A stretch of DNA of 64,000 bases, from NCBI RefSeq assembly GCF_043641665.1, contig NC_092193.1:6868501-6932500 (forward strand). The letters are read 5' to 3'. The position numbers were made by a program, and so were the translations under genes. Source of the DNA: Enoplosus armatus. Lineage: Eukaryota; Chordata; Actinopteri; Centrarchiformes; Enoplosidae. The notes below the pieces were generated by a model. It was given only the letters and a program-made list of their open reading frames with translations. It had not been told where the DNA came from and did no database searches. This document shows positions 13,001 through 24,924 of the stretch, in pieces. Each line of letters begins with the position of its first letter. The first letter of the stretch is position 1.

Positions 13001-15513
13001 GCCCAGAGGGAGAGACTTCTCTCGCAGTCACAGAGGCTCTGTAGCGAGGAAGTTAGTGAGGGCACAAACTAGTAAAGTACACACAGGTCACAGACACATT
13101 AATGTTATATTACTGTAAGTTTCACATTGCAGCTTTACCTCAATGAAATCCTAGTTTATTACAATTTTCATAGTAGTTTTGGCCATCATCGCTGTTGGTA
13201 ATAGTAACATTGCACTCACCAAGACTGGGAAATGCAGTGACAATGTTCCAACAAAATCCAAGAGACCAAGAAGTCAGATGATCACATACTGTAGGTTTTG
13301 AACAAATCCACTGGTTAGCCAAATTTATTTGGAAAATTGAGATTGAGGAGAATGGTGCAATAATTATCCAAACATTGTTAACATTTAACACAGTTAGCAG
13401 ACCGACTTCCTAATTTAAACTTTGACCTGTTGTCAGCATTTAGTTATACCTCCAAATAAAGTGGTTTAGATAATCTGGATTAAGTGTTGACTTGTGTACA
13501 ACCTTTCCATCCGCTTGTGTTTATTGCCCCCTCAATCTTCGCTGTGTTCCTGGATCTCAGCAATTGCTCTGTTGGGTACAGTGTCGAAATGATAACAACA
13601 AAAAGACCCAAGTCCTTCTGAAAAGGGGTCATCCTTCAAAGTCTAAAATCTTTAGTAATTAAAATTAAAACAGAATTGTATCCTGTGGATTAAATGAATG
13701 TAATATGATATATATAAATGTATTCTTACGTTGGTAAGAAAATACAATGTATGCAGGGCTGCAGAGGTGTTGATTATTAGTAAATGATTGATGTACGAGT
13801 CGATCATCTTCATTATCATATATCTTTTACTGAATTCATGAACAGTAGCAATTTAGGAGTGCAGTAAGTATATGTACTAGAGTCATTTGATTGACTCACA
13901 ATTTGATTAGTGATAATTGCTGCAACTAACTAACAAACTGTGTTTTATAATTATTATGCCCTTCCAGTGCTTCTGACTGAACTGCTGTGCAATTTATGTA
14001 CAGAACGATCTCTTTACATGCTGTGAGCCTCTGTTTATAAATTTCCCCCAAGACTGTTTGTTAACTGATAGCACAATATTTCTTCTTTTTTTTCCTTAAA
14101 ATGGTGCATCAGTCAAATAAAGTCAAGCCAAATTAATTTAGTAAGCATTTACTAAGCAAAGCAGTTTCTCCCTGAGTGATTTACAGAGAAACAAAGCACA
14201 TCTCAAACTTTAAGCTAAAATGTCACAATGGTGGAAAAAAACAAGCTCACCTTAAGGGAGATGTTGAGTAGAAAACTGTGGTGAGTTCAATCTGTGATCT
14301 GCGGTTCAAGTCCAGAAATCTGTCAACTGAACTGATTGGTTGGATTGCCTGCACCCATCCTTCAACAGGAGCTGTCATTGGCCGGGGAATTTATCTGCAG
14401 AGCCACATCTTGTGTCAAAAGGCACATCAACAGGTTGCGTTTTGTCAGTCTCATAGGCCATATGTCACTCATTTAAGCATCTGCCTCACATCACATCATC
14501 ATGTGACCGTGTGTGTGTGTGTGTGAGTGCGCGTGTTAGGTGTGTTTAGTGTTTGCATGGATTTTGGTATGATGTGTTTATTTCCAAAATGTTTGATGTT
14601 CTCTGCGTGGGTGCACAGAGAGAAACATCAATTGCTGTACTTTTGGTACATTATTGCGTCAATATTTCAATGATTTTATCGATATAATTGGAGTGTAACA
14701 AATATATTCTGTGCCGTGTTGTTTGGTCTGTCACGGTTTGTTGATTCCTTTAATAGAAACCTCAATAAACTATTGAACACAACCATGAAATTACATCTAA
14801 ATATCCACTGAGCCTTCATGACAGTCTGAAGAGCTCAATGTCCAGATTGCTTTGTATTCCAGCGAATGACATTTGGATTCACATTCCCAGCTCAAGTCTC
14901 TGTCCCTCTCTCCCTTGTTCTCTTGCTCTCCTACTGTGTGACACCCTGATATTGGATTGACCTTATAGGCTGCAGAGATCGGGACATCATTAGCCACGAC
15001 CAGCCGCAGACTTGCTGCTCAGGCCTCCTGCATTAAGCCACTGCCCCCGGATGGATCATATAGCATTGATAGAAACCAGCTGGGCTCGGTTACACAGCAG
15101 CCATAGTGGCAATAGAGATGTCAGCAATACCAATAAGAGACAGGCCATTAGAAGCCCTTGCAGTGCTGTATGTAATGTCAATAGGTGTGGAATTAGGAAG
15201 ACTATCTGGCTGCTATGACATGAGCTAGTGGGGACCCTTTGAATATACAAACAGAATAAAATAAAACTATAATAAGTAGAATATGTAGCATAAAAAACAT
15301 CTACGCTCCCATTTCAACATAGTCTATCTCTTTTAAATTTGTAGACTCCAAGCCCAAGTTGAGACAACTCTGATGGCATTACCATGATATCATCAGGGTT
15401 ATTTTCTTAGACTTTAGAAAACCCCTCCAGAGCCACACAACAGCTGTTTTTGTAGGCTGAGTGGGACTCCTCATAACAAGTAAATTGGACTCTATGCATA
15501 ATATTTTATATAA

Positions 15514-15516
<3 letters not shown>

Positions 15517-15581
<65 letters not shown>
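15517..15581. repeat. (AT)n microsatellite, about 32 units
   Basis: Uninterrupted AT dinucleotide run of about 65 bp in the upstream ntng1 intron, the longest microsatellite in the window. Open frames reading YIYIYI across it are artefacts. Confidence 0.97.
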
Positions 15582-15584
<3 letters not shown>

Positions 15585-17705
15585 ACACAATATAACACAA
15601 TATAACCAAATACAGTAGCATGGCATTATACGATTCCTATATAATGATGGCATAGTATTATATAGTTAGATAAGTGTAGTAATTCTGTGATATAATATCT
15701 GACTAACATTAATAATAACAATTAAGTGTATGAGTAAGTGTATGTATATCAACATCACCAACCTGCCATGCCACAAATTATACTTTCATGGCAGCAATTC
15801 TTTTGTCCGGGCAGGTCACATTTTTCAATTGGTCGATATCTCATTTTGGTACAAAACTCTTACTTCTTTCTAATTCTCTGCTGACTATTTCCCTCTCCCA
15901 CAGCCATGATCACAGGTAAAGGATCAAGCTGAGAGGGCTTATTGTTTTTCAATAGCTGCCCCCAAGCATAGTGCTGAAGCCCTGCATCTTAAATGACCAC
16001 AGAAGGTATTGATCTTCAGAATGCACTGTTTTTGTTGTTAAATAACCACCACAGGAAATCCAATGAAAGGTCCTGACCTTTCTCTTTATCAAGAGAAATC
16101 ATTCCAGCTTCACTGGGCTGTGTGAAAGCATTCCAGTTTGGTGGGGATTACCGGGAGAAAGTAAATACTGTACATGTCACTTACTGTTAGATTGGAAAAG
16201 TGCCTTTGCTTTATTGAGTGTTATTAATGATGGAAGGGGCTTTTATGAAAGGGTTGTCCCCAGCCAGCACCCATATGTGAACTGGCTCCTTGGTTAGAAT
16301 GATCACTTCCCTGAAGGCCTGAAGTCGAGGCAGGCAGTAAGAGAATGATTATGGATTGAATTCATGACTGCTTTCCACTGGTCTCTGAACACTTCTTCTG
16401 CTGGCGTGATGAAGCAAATTTCTCTCTCTTTAAAGCTTCTATTTACTTCTCACTGTTCAGCCAGGAAATTGTTTTTCTCATTAGCCACGGACGCTGCGGT
16501 CTAAGTTCTTTATATCGTCTGTAAATAAGGCCCCCATTTCGGAAGGTGCAGAGGCAGCCACCCCGCTGCTCCGCCGAACCTAACCGTGACAACAAATGCA
16601 ACAAACAAAAGTGAAAATTCATGCTCTTGAATGACAACAGGGAAATCACTCTCTCTACCACTGTCTGTGTCTCTCTCCCTCCCTCGCTCTCCATGTATGG
16701 TCAAGGCCTGAGCTCTGAGTAGACCTCCAAGGCTGTTCAAGCAAGTAGGGAATATAACGAGCCTCAGCACACATCATTGGCAAACAGTTGACAATAGTAT
16801 AAAGCATTGTCCCTGTGGCCAAACTCTGGCAGCCAACGTCCTCCCTGTTACCCCTTAACTCGCTATTTCAGAACTCTCTTTCTCTGTGCTTCTGTTTTCA
16901 GGCTACAGTGTGGCCTTTCAAGCTTCGTGTTGGCTCTACATTAGTATGTGGGTGTGCATGGGCATGAGCGAAGAACACTTTTAGCAGCTGAGATCTTCCT
17001 TTAAAAAACACAATGCAAAAAGGTCTGCTCTTACATTCTCTCTCCCTCCCACTCGCTCTTATTCACTCGCTCTCTCTGTCTTAGCAGCGTAACCCTTATT
17101 ACCCTCCTAATTGGATCATGCAACGCTCCTTTGAGTCAGCTGAGCAGGCCTAGTGACCCAAAATCCCTGAGTCTTGTTCTACTTCATTGCATAGTTATCG
17201 CAACCAGCTGAGGAGCAGGGCGCTGATAGCATATCACAGTCCCACAGGAAATAAAATGGACTGAGAAGATCTGTATCTAAAAACGGGGAAGTCTTACATA
17301 CATCATCCTGTGAAGAAGATAAAGCATCGAAAACATTTTGTTCTTTGGGGCAAGAGGAATTTAGGGTCCTTAATCAAAGACAAAAAGCAGCCATTGGTCT
17401 TTTCAAATAAAATATAATGGCGTCTGCTTATCAGTATTCCTGCCAGTGATCTTCACTCGACAAAGTGGCAGTCTGTGCTGAATGCACTGCAATACCGGAG
17501 AGATAAGCGAGTAATGTTGCAGATAGCACTGCTCTCACCTTTAGATAATTTTGCGTGTAGAGTGTCGGATGATTGCTGATTATCGAACCGCTTTACAGTT
17601 GATCTGAATCTCATCTGCACTTAACCTCATTGTTCCTGGAGCAGAGGTGAGAGGAATGTCAATTGGAGTGTGTCTTGTGCTCTCTGGCTCTGTTTCAGCT
17701 CTCTT

Positions 17706-17748
17706 CCTCTCTCTCTCTCTCTCTTTGCCATTCACACACACACACACG
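17706..17748. repeat. (CT)n followed by (CA)n compound microsatellite
   Basis: A CT run of about ten units is followed by a CA run of about eight units in the ntng1 upstream intron; several overlapping open frames here are spurious. Confidence 0.9.
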
Positions 17749-18415
17749 AGGATACATACTGCATGTGCACACACAAGCAAACACATTCAGAGCTCTCTAT
17801 CCCTCGACCAAACAAACACAAACACATCAAGAGCTCCTCTTTCTCCCCACTAACACGCTCACACGAACACCCAGACTCAGTGGCTGCCTATGGTACCGAG
17901 CAAACACAGGCCCATGAAAAATGCATGTCCCTTTGCGTGTTTCATAAGAAACACTCATCGGGATTCCATTCCCATCTCAGCTGAAATACCACACAGGAAT
18001 ATCAATTACGCTGGCAATTTGGGTGGCAGTGTGGGCAGGAATGGCGCTGAACGAGAATATGGGATCCACGGTGTCATCTTAATGAGAGGGTCACTGTCTC
18101 CTGCAGCTCTAGGGCCAACATTACTTGCGCAGATTATAAAATACACGTCAGCCTGAATGTGATAGAAACACTATTGAGTACGGTGGTGGAATCATGATAG
18201 GGTGGCAGACCAACACGGTACTAAAAAAGCAAATAACCTTTGACCAACAGCCGACCTTGGAGATGCCTCAGGGTTTGTAATCGTGAGGGTTGGACTATTA
18301 TAGCGAGCTGCTTTATAACTATCAAGTGGTTTAGGATTACACTTCCAATTCCTCTCAGTATTTTATTCAAAGCTAAATATCAAAGCTACCTTCTTGACAT
18401 TTCCATTGCTTAACT

Positions 18416-18431
18416 CCCCCCCCCCCCCCCC
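18416..18431. repeat. Poly(C) run, 16 nt
   Basis: Homopolymer run about 570 bp before the laminin N-terminal exon; length may be unreliable. Confidence 0.9.
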
Positions 18432-18999
18432 TTAAACGACAGAGCACAGCGTATCGCTATTTTTGTCAGTTTTCTTGTACAAAGGTAAAGTGGCATGTCA
18501 AAGAATTTCAGATGTTTTCAGCCTTGATTTTTTTCACAACCATCCTGATCAATTCGGATCAAACTTTTATCAGTTAGTTTGCTGTAGACAGTGTTTGAAT
18601 TACACCATAACTTTCAGGGGAGCCCTATTTTTCGGGGGTGGAGTGTAGCAGGGCGTTGCACATGCATACATATGCCAGCCTACATTCAAAAACATAGTAT
18701 CAATACATTTCAGTTCATACAGATATTATTTTGCCCATGACAACTAAGACACAGAAAAAACATCTCTTTCCAAAGATATTTTAGACCTTTAGGCAAATTA
18801 GATTTTTGAATGATGTATTACCTCACTGGGTGCACATTTCTTTACATATTATATGGGGTAATGTCCCCAAAATTAAACTAGTTAGTATTTGATCTGGGGA
18901 ACTACACTTTGAATATAGTATAGTATGAGAGTTGCACCATACACATTTTTATACCCTGCATGGTGCACTTACACGTGTGTGTCTATTTGTTTTTCATAG

Positions 19000-19643
19000 G
19001 AGAATCCTTATATGTGCAACAATGAATGTGACGCCACCACTGAGGAGTTGGCTCATCCTCCAAAGCTGATGTTTGACTTTGAGGGTCGCAACCCCACAAC
19101 CTTTTGGCAGTCCACCTCCTGGAAGAAATACCCAAAGCCCCTCCAGGTTAACATCACACTGTCGTGGAACAAAACCATCGAGCTAACTGACGACATTGTA
19201 CTGACCTTCGAGTCGGGCCGACCGGAGCAGATGGTCCTGGAAAAGTCACTCGACTACGGCCGGACCTGGACCCCGTACCAGTTTTATGCCACCGACTGCC
19301 TGGACGCCTTCACCATGGAACCCAAGACAGTCAGCGACCTCACCCAGCGCACCCTGCTGGATATCATCTGTACTGAGGACTACTCCCGAGGCTACGTGTG
19401 GAAGAATGACAAGACGGTACGTTTTGAGATAAAGGATCGCTTTGCCCTCTTTGCCGGGCCTCGGCTACACAACATGGCCTCGCTGTACGGCCAGCTGGAT
19501 ACCACCAAGAACCTGAGGGACTTCTTCACCATCACTGATCTGAGGATTAAGCTGCTGAAGCCGGCCACTGGAGCCACCATGGTGGATGAGAATAACCTGT
19601 CCAGATACTTCTACGCCATCTCTGACATCAAGGTGCAGGGCAG
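19000..19643 (+). CDS. ntng1: Netrin-G1, laminin N-terminal (domain VI) exon
   Basis: This 644-nt internal exon encodes 214 complete residues from ENPYMCNNECD to SDIKVQG plus two bases of the next Arg codon. It is most of the laminin N-terminal domain, which in netrin-Gs binds the leucine-rich-repeat partner NGL at the synaptic cell surface. Recognisable blocks are LAHPPKLMFDFEGR, the WQS segment, LEKSLDYGRTW, YATDCLDAF, EIKDRFALFAGPRL, MASLYGQLDTTK and RYFYAISDIK. They fit netrin-G1 better than netrin-G2, which differs at the MFDFEGR and YGQLDTT positions. Possible N-glycosylation sites are NIT, NKT and NLS. The acceptor is tttttcatag|GAG and the donor is CAG|gtaag. The exon starts in phase 0 and ends in phase 2. 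The exon is GC-richer than its flanks, as expected for conserved coding sequence. No stop or frameshift is seen. Whether it is the a or b teleost paralogue cannot be told. Confidence 0.97.
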
Positions 19644-20269
19644 GTAAGACCGATTTAAATTTCTTACTGGTTTTTGCTTTGAATAAAATCAAGACTTGGA
19701 GTTTGGGTGCTTCAGTAGCTTAAGTTGTCTTTTAAAGCACCTTCAGTTTGCAGATTGCTAGTGAAAACTAGCATGCTGCTGGCTTCAAGTTCACAGCCTA
19801 ACAAACATGCCGAGTTCAAATCCTTCCACATAAAATATTCGATAATTAGTCGATTTTTCAATATTTCAAATCGTGTATGATTTACATCCATGTTTACCTG
19901 TTAGCAATCTTGTTCTTAACTGCCTTTGTTGGTGCATTGCTGGGCTTCTTTGCACGCTACTGTCGTCAACTGTCACTCAGTGGAATAGCCAGAAACTTTG
20001 CAGGTGAAACGGCACAGCTGTCAGCAAAGTCCCCAAAACATGAGCACTGTGGAGGTCTTTAAAAAAAAAAAGCCAATTTTCTGTAAATTAAAATTGGCCT
20101 TTGACTAGGGGTATTATTTTGTCAAACAGCAGGAGTTCTGTGATGAAGAACTGTATCGATACTTCTCAATTTCCTGTAGTCCCCAGCAGATCAATATTTA
20201 TGGATTTTTCTTGATGGATTGATGTAATTTATGGCATTATGAATATCACAGAACATCAGTATTAACTGG

Positions 20270-20450
20270 GAGTGGTGAGCTACTGTGCCGACAGTTTGCA
20301 GGTTTTCGTTCCAAACGAAGAACCACACACTAATTAGCACTACTTTAAGTAGAGGGAATCAGTGAAATCACCTGCTGAGGTGATCAGTGTGAATGAAACT
20401 CCACAGTAGCTACATGGTACATGGTTGACTACCCCTGGTATAAACCAACC
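20270..20450. repeat. Probable MITE-like repeat fragment
   Basis: Contains gtttgcaggttttcgttcca and ends tggttgactacccctgg, a pattern I recall from a dispersed vertebrate DNA repeat with ends of that kind. It lies 0.6 kb into the ntng1 intron. Confidence 0.35.
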
Positions 20451-22009
20451 TACTTTTTTCTGTGAAACCTTTCTTTGTGTAAAATGTGCCTCTTCTCGGA
20501 GTTGTGCAGTTTGGCACAACAAAATTCAACATATCTGTTTCCACAAAGCGACATCAAAAATGTTACTGACCAGCAAATTTAACTGCCACAGTCCACAGTC
20601 CAAACATGAATGGAAGTCTATGAACGCAAGGAGGACTCCTAATTAAGGGAATTTACATTTTACATTACTGATTGCAACTGGTTGAATTTTCAATGATTCC
20701 CTTCCTTTAGTTTAAGTTTTGCCCAAAATTCTGTTTCTAAAATGAGTCTGAATCATGAAAAAACGTGGCAGCCAGAGCAGATACTGAACTCTAGTCTCCT
20801 AAATTACTTATTATAACCCCAACTTGACAAGGACAGAGGGCTGAGATTGCCTCCTGTGAGCCGTGGCGAAGAGAAGAGTTTTAATGCGTGTCTCTCTGCA
20901 TTTTTTATTGCTGACACACATCAAGATTCCTCAGACATCTCATAATCCCATAATATGATATTACCATTATTGGGTCAGGCAGCACATAAAGTCTGTAGAG
21001 TTGAACTTCCTTTGGTTTAATGTTTTGCTTTTAAACATTGTTGTCAGTTCAACAACACGGATCTTTTCTTTTGATTGCTGATGAAAATTAACGTGTTGAC
21101 ATCATTACAAAACTTTGTATAGTTACACAAAGTTTCTTATTGTAATTAATCAACATTTCCAGGGTGTATTTCACCTGCAGATATCATCATCCACAATTCA
21201 AACACACAATTTCCATGGTCATATACACTGGTCTCCTGAATTGCTAGCAGAAGTCTTGTATCTGGTGGTCTTTCCCGACTCTGTCCATCAGGCCAACTCC
21301 CTTAATGTGTTAACCTTTAGCATCAGTCAAAAGATGTATGTGTGCACAGTTACGTTCAGGCACATTACCATCATCTATAGAAAAAGCAGGTTTACTGGTT
21401 TCCCAGAGAAAATACTGAAGATGAAGTCAATTTCATGTGTTATTGCTCATTATACTTCTTATATCACTCTTTTCAGTAAAATGTCCTTCATTTTTGATGA
21501 GTTCATCTGGATTAATGATTATAAGAAACTTGAGCTGTCTACCATTTGGTGCTGGGCAGGTAGTGTGTAGTGGGTTTTATCAGATTGTATCACTGGAAAC
21601 GAGGATGATGAAAGCATATGTGTGTACGAGCCAGAAAACCAAAACAACAACACATAAAAAAAGTTGGAGTTGTGCTGATGGGTGATAATTCCCTGTGGTT
21701 TCGTCACTATAGGCAACCCCCGTCCCATTACACAAACTCATTGATCCCTTGTCAATATAAAGACATTGATAAGTGCAGCTTTAAAGAGAGCTACTCATCA
21801 CATTAGAATTCTATTTTACCTGTTTGAACTTAGATACTCCTCCCTCTCCACTTAAGTTAAATGCTCATGGTTCGCTCATTTTCCAATTTTAAAACCTTAA
21901 TTTCCAGTAAAATTAAGAAGACTTTCTGTGCATATGTCATTGACACAGCTTGCAGTGTATAATATTTTCATCAGTGAGTCATCACAATGCCTCTGCGATT
22001 TTAAGGGAA

Positions 22010-22330
22010 TGGAAACATTGTCGTTTCATGACGCATGGAAATGGCCCACATGATGGTCGTAAAAGCCTCTACAGCTGCTCTCCAAATGGGACCTGTGTTG
22101 CTTCCCGCAGTTGGTTTATATGAGGGTAACTAGGTTGGTAATGACCCATCAGATGGGCCCTCTGTGAATTGAAACAGTTAGTCCCTAATTAGAATTCAGT
22201 CGACTTCAATGGCAGATTAGAACCATTAGCACGTTGGCTAATTGGTAGGAGACTAATCTTGTAATTAAGAGCATTTGCAGCTGATTAAATGGTAATCATC
22301 AGAGACACATCAGTGAAACATGGAGACATT
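22010..22330. promoter_or_regulatory. Candidate conserved non-coding element
   Basis: The block is free of recognisable repeats and packs several homeodomain-type cores within about 150 bp (ccctaattagaattc, ggctaattggta, ttgtaattaagag, gctgattaaatggtaatc). Such density is typical of developmental enhancers in neuronal gene introns. This is an inference from composition; no alignment was available. Confidence 0.3.
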
Positions 22331-23789
22331 CAGAATTGCCAGACTGTGCTTCCAAATTTAGCCTTGCCCTGTTTAATAATGTAGATTTGTGGTTTATTCT
22401 GTGAGGTTTCCTTTTTGAGCAAGCTACAGTTTTTTTGCTTTAAATAACACATTTTCAGAGATTTCTAGTATTTCTTTGCGATCTTTGACAGTTGGTTGCA
22501 AAATCGGAACAAATCAGTCACTGAACATGAGCTGTCATAACTGGCAAAACATTTGACAACACTTCATGATGTTTGCTGTCTTTGATCACATGCCACAACG
22601 GGTTTTTCATAATGGTGGCATGTGATATTCCCAATTCGGCTCTACTAGAGACATGTTCTGCAGTCAGACACACTCTTCCAGTATTCAGACTCGTACTGTA
22701 AATATGAATTGATGAGTTCTAAATTGCATGGCCTGCTACCCAGCACAGAAAAGCATCTCCCACAGATATCTTATTTTGCCATTCATTACAAAGAGTAGCA
22801 AAAGGTTGGATGGGGAGGAAATAAGCTATTTTGCCCAATTTTCCATCCTGCCCCTGGGCATCAAATTCAATTTTCCACCAAAAGTTTGCAATGAGAAAGA
22901 AAAGAAAATAAACATACGATTTCTGTCCAGGGGTGGATCAGTAACTCACTTGAAAGAGGGTGATGGAGGCGGGTGGAGAGTGACTGATTAGAGTTCCCAC
23001 CAGCTTCAGCAGCCTTCTGGCTACAACCAAATGTGAAAGTCTTATCACAGAATGGCCATCCTGTCCGAGAATACTCCACACACTGATAAACTTTCACTCA
23101 TACACTGCTGAATATTAGCAGTGGCAGGTAACCTGCGGATATGTTCATGAATGTCAGAGCTCCAAATGAATGGATACTTTAGAAACATCAGATTATATTT
23201 CCTCAATGATCTGTGAATGGTTTTCCTCATTTTACACTTATATTTCAGAAATTACTCAAGTTATATAAATTTAATGTATTTGTGAAGGGTTCATGAGAAG
23301 TGTTGAATGAATGTAATTTCATTTGGGGAAAATGTTTGTGGAAAAATCAATCATACAACAGTTTCAACTCCCTTGAGATCTATCCATTAACAATGCACTG
23401 GATTTTTTTTGATTGTTTTGTCACTTGCTTATGAGTGTTTCATATTCTCAAGAATAACCATTTTAACTTAGGCTGCTAGCTGTCACTTGTATTTAATTCT
23501 TCCAGATACAATAGAGTTGCATAGCAGAAAACTTTCAGCAATTTAAAACATCAGCAGTAGAAGATTTACTAGTTAATTATACATTCTTATTGGACGATTC
23601 TGCACCTCACAATTTATGTCCAATGAATGAATTAGTGAGTCCTTTCTGTAGTCAGGCAGAAACTGAGGGTGTGGAGGTCGGGCTTGTGTATGGGCGTGTA
23701 GCAAGTCTGATTTACATACAGGAAACCAGAGTCTGTGTACTGTAATATTTGCCTTTTTATTAACTGTAACCACAGACTTTCCCTAACTT

Positions 23790-23960
23790 TAACCAAACGT
23801 ATTAGTTGCCTAAAGTTTCATTTATATTTCTGCGTTAAGGTGTGATGTTGTACCTACAGCAGGTACGCGTAAAGGGTCCGTAGACTATGCCGCAACTGGA
23901 AAAAAAACTACACGTCGGGGCAACGGCAGCTAAGGAGAGTCCAATGTTAACTCTCTTGTC
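23790..23960. mobile_element. Harbinger-like MITE fragment (tentative)
   Basis: The phrase tttcatttatatttctgcg, the block gtacctacagcaggtacgcg and ccgtagactatgccgcaact resemble a common teleost MITE family that I associate with PIF/Harbinger elements. The assignment is from memory of the pattern and cannot be proved here. Confidence 0.4.
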
Positions 23961-24517
23961 TGGGTTAAGCTTAAATATCTAGCTACATTAGACCAGAGGG
24001 CAACCCAAAGCATGGAAATACATGTTAAATCTAATTATTATGATATTATTATTATTATTACTACTACTACTGCTCCGACAAACTTTATGTCATGACCACC
24101 ACAGGTAATACAATGAATCCGCACAAAACTACAAATATATGGAAGTAAATAAAACAGCATCATCGTTATTTGTGAGTTTGCACAGGTTGTGCGCACAAAT
24201 ATTTAATGAATGGGGCTCATTATCTGAAGGCTCTTGGAAGTCCTCGCCAGAAACTTAAGAAATCCTAGACTCAAGTTTCCGAGGCAGGTTGAAGGAAAGC
24301 AGGCACACCAATAAAAGTAAATGACATTTCATTCAGAAATAGAAGCTTCAGATGCAACACATAATAGCATAAAAAGAACCAGAGTAGATTTCTCTTTAAT
24401 AATCTAGGAATTGTGATGTGTATTATTTGATACTAATCATAAAAGTAGTCTTTTCATAAAATGATATACAGTACAAAGTTGTCACGTATGCAATGTTCCA
24501 GGTAAATAACTAGCAGA

Positions 24518-24924
24518 TGTTGGGGCCCCATACTGATAAGATTCATTATTGTTTGGGTGTCTCCCTTGGAATGTGGGAGTTATGCGATAGAGGTCTCTTT
24601 TCCTGACCCCTAGACTGCTGTCCAAACAACTTGTATATCGGTTTTGGGGTACTGAGGGACCCTAGGGAAATATAAGTTTATAGATTCATGAGTTATAGTA
24701 GGACCCTATGTATGTCTAAATGTATAAAAGACGAGTTTGAACAGTGTTCGAGGCAGCAGTACTGATTCGGCTACGGGTGCTGTACAGGTCAAGATGCGCA
24801 TGCCTGTTGATCCTGATCTTTGATGAAAATAAAGAATATTATGTGAAAAGTCAGTATCAGCGGAGTTTCCTTCCATCATCGAATCATCGCCTACATCTGG
24901 GGAATGAAGAAGAAATTAACAACA
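24518..24924 (+). mobile_element. Possible solo LTR of a retrotransposon
   Basis: A 407-bp stretch starts TGTTGGGG and ends TAACAACA. Within it, in the order expected for U3-R-U5, lie a TATA box (tataaaag, about 24723) and, about 100 bp further on, a poly(A) signal AATAAA at 24828-24833. No coding sequence follows, and no target-site duplication could be found at these limits, so the ends are uncertain. I infer a solo LTR, class unknown. It could also be unique sequence with a chance promoter-like arrangement. Confidence 0.42.

Larger units (their letters stand above)
1..18999 (+). other. ntng1: ntng1 upstream intron (partial, 5' end outside window)
   Basis: I infer that this stretch is intron because the next exon begins at 19000 directly after a pyrimidine-rich tract ending in CAG-type acceptor sequence (tttttcatag) and opens in the middle of the laminin N-terminal domain. 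The exon with the start codon, signal peptide and first roughly 80 residues of netrin-G1 should lie upstream; I looked for an open frame resembling it here and found none. The open frames present are short and resemble no protein I know. The intron holds repeats and microsatellites listed separately, for example near 2720, 7990, 9327, 10013 and 15517. If the missing exon is further left, this intron is longer than 19 kb, as expected for this gene in vertebrates. Confidence 0.75.

Noticed and set aside
15379..15621. Minus-strand frame with a long YIYIYI stretch
   Set aside because: It is the translation of the (AT)n microsatellite.
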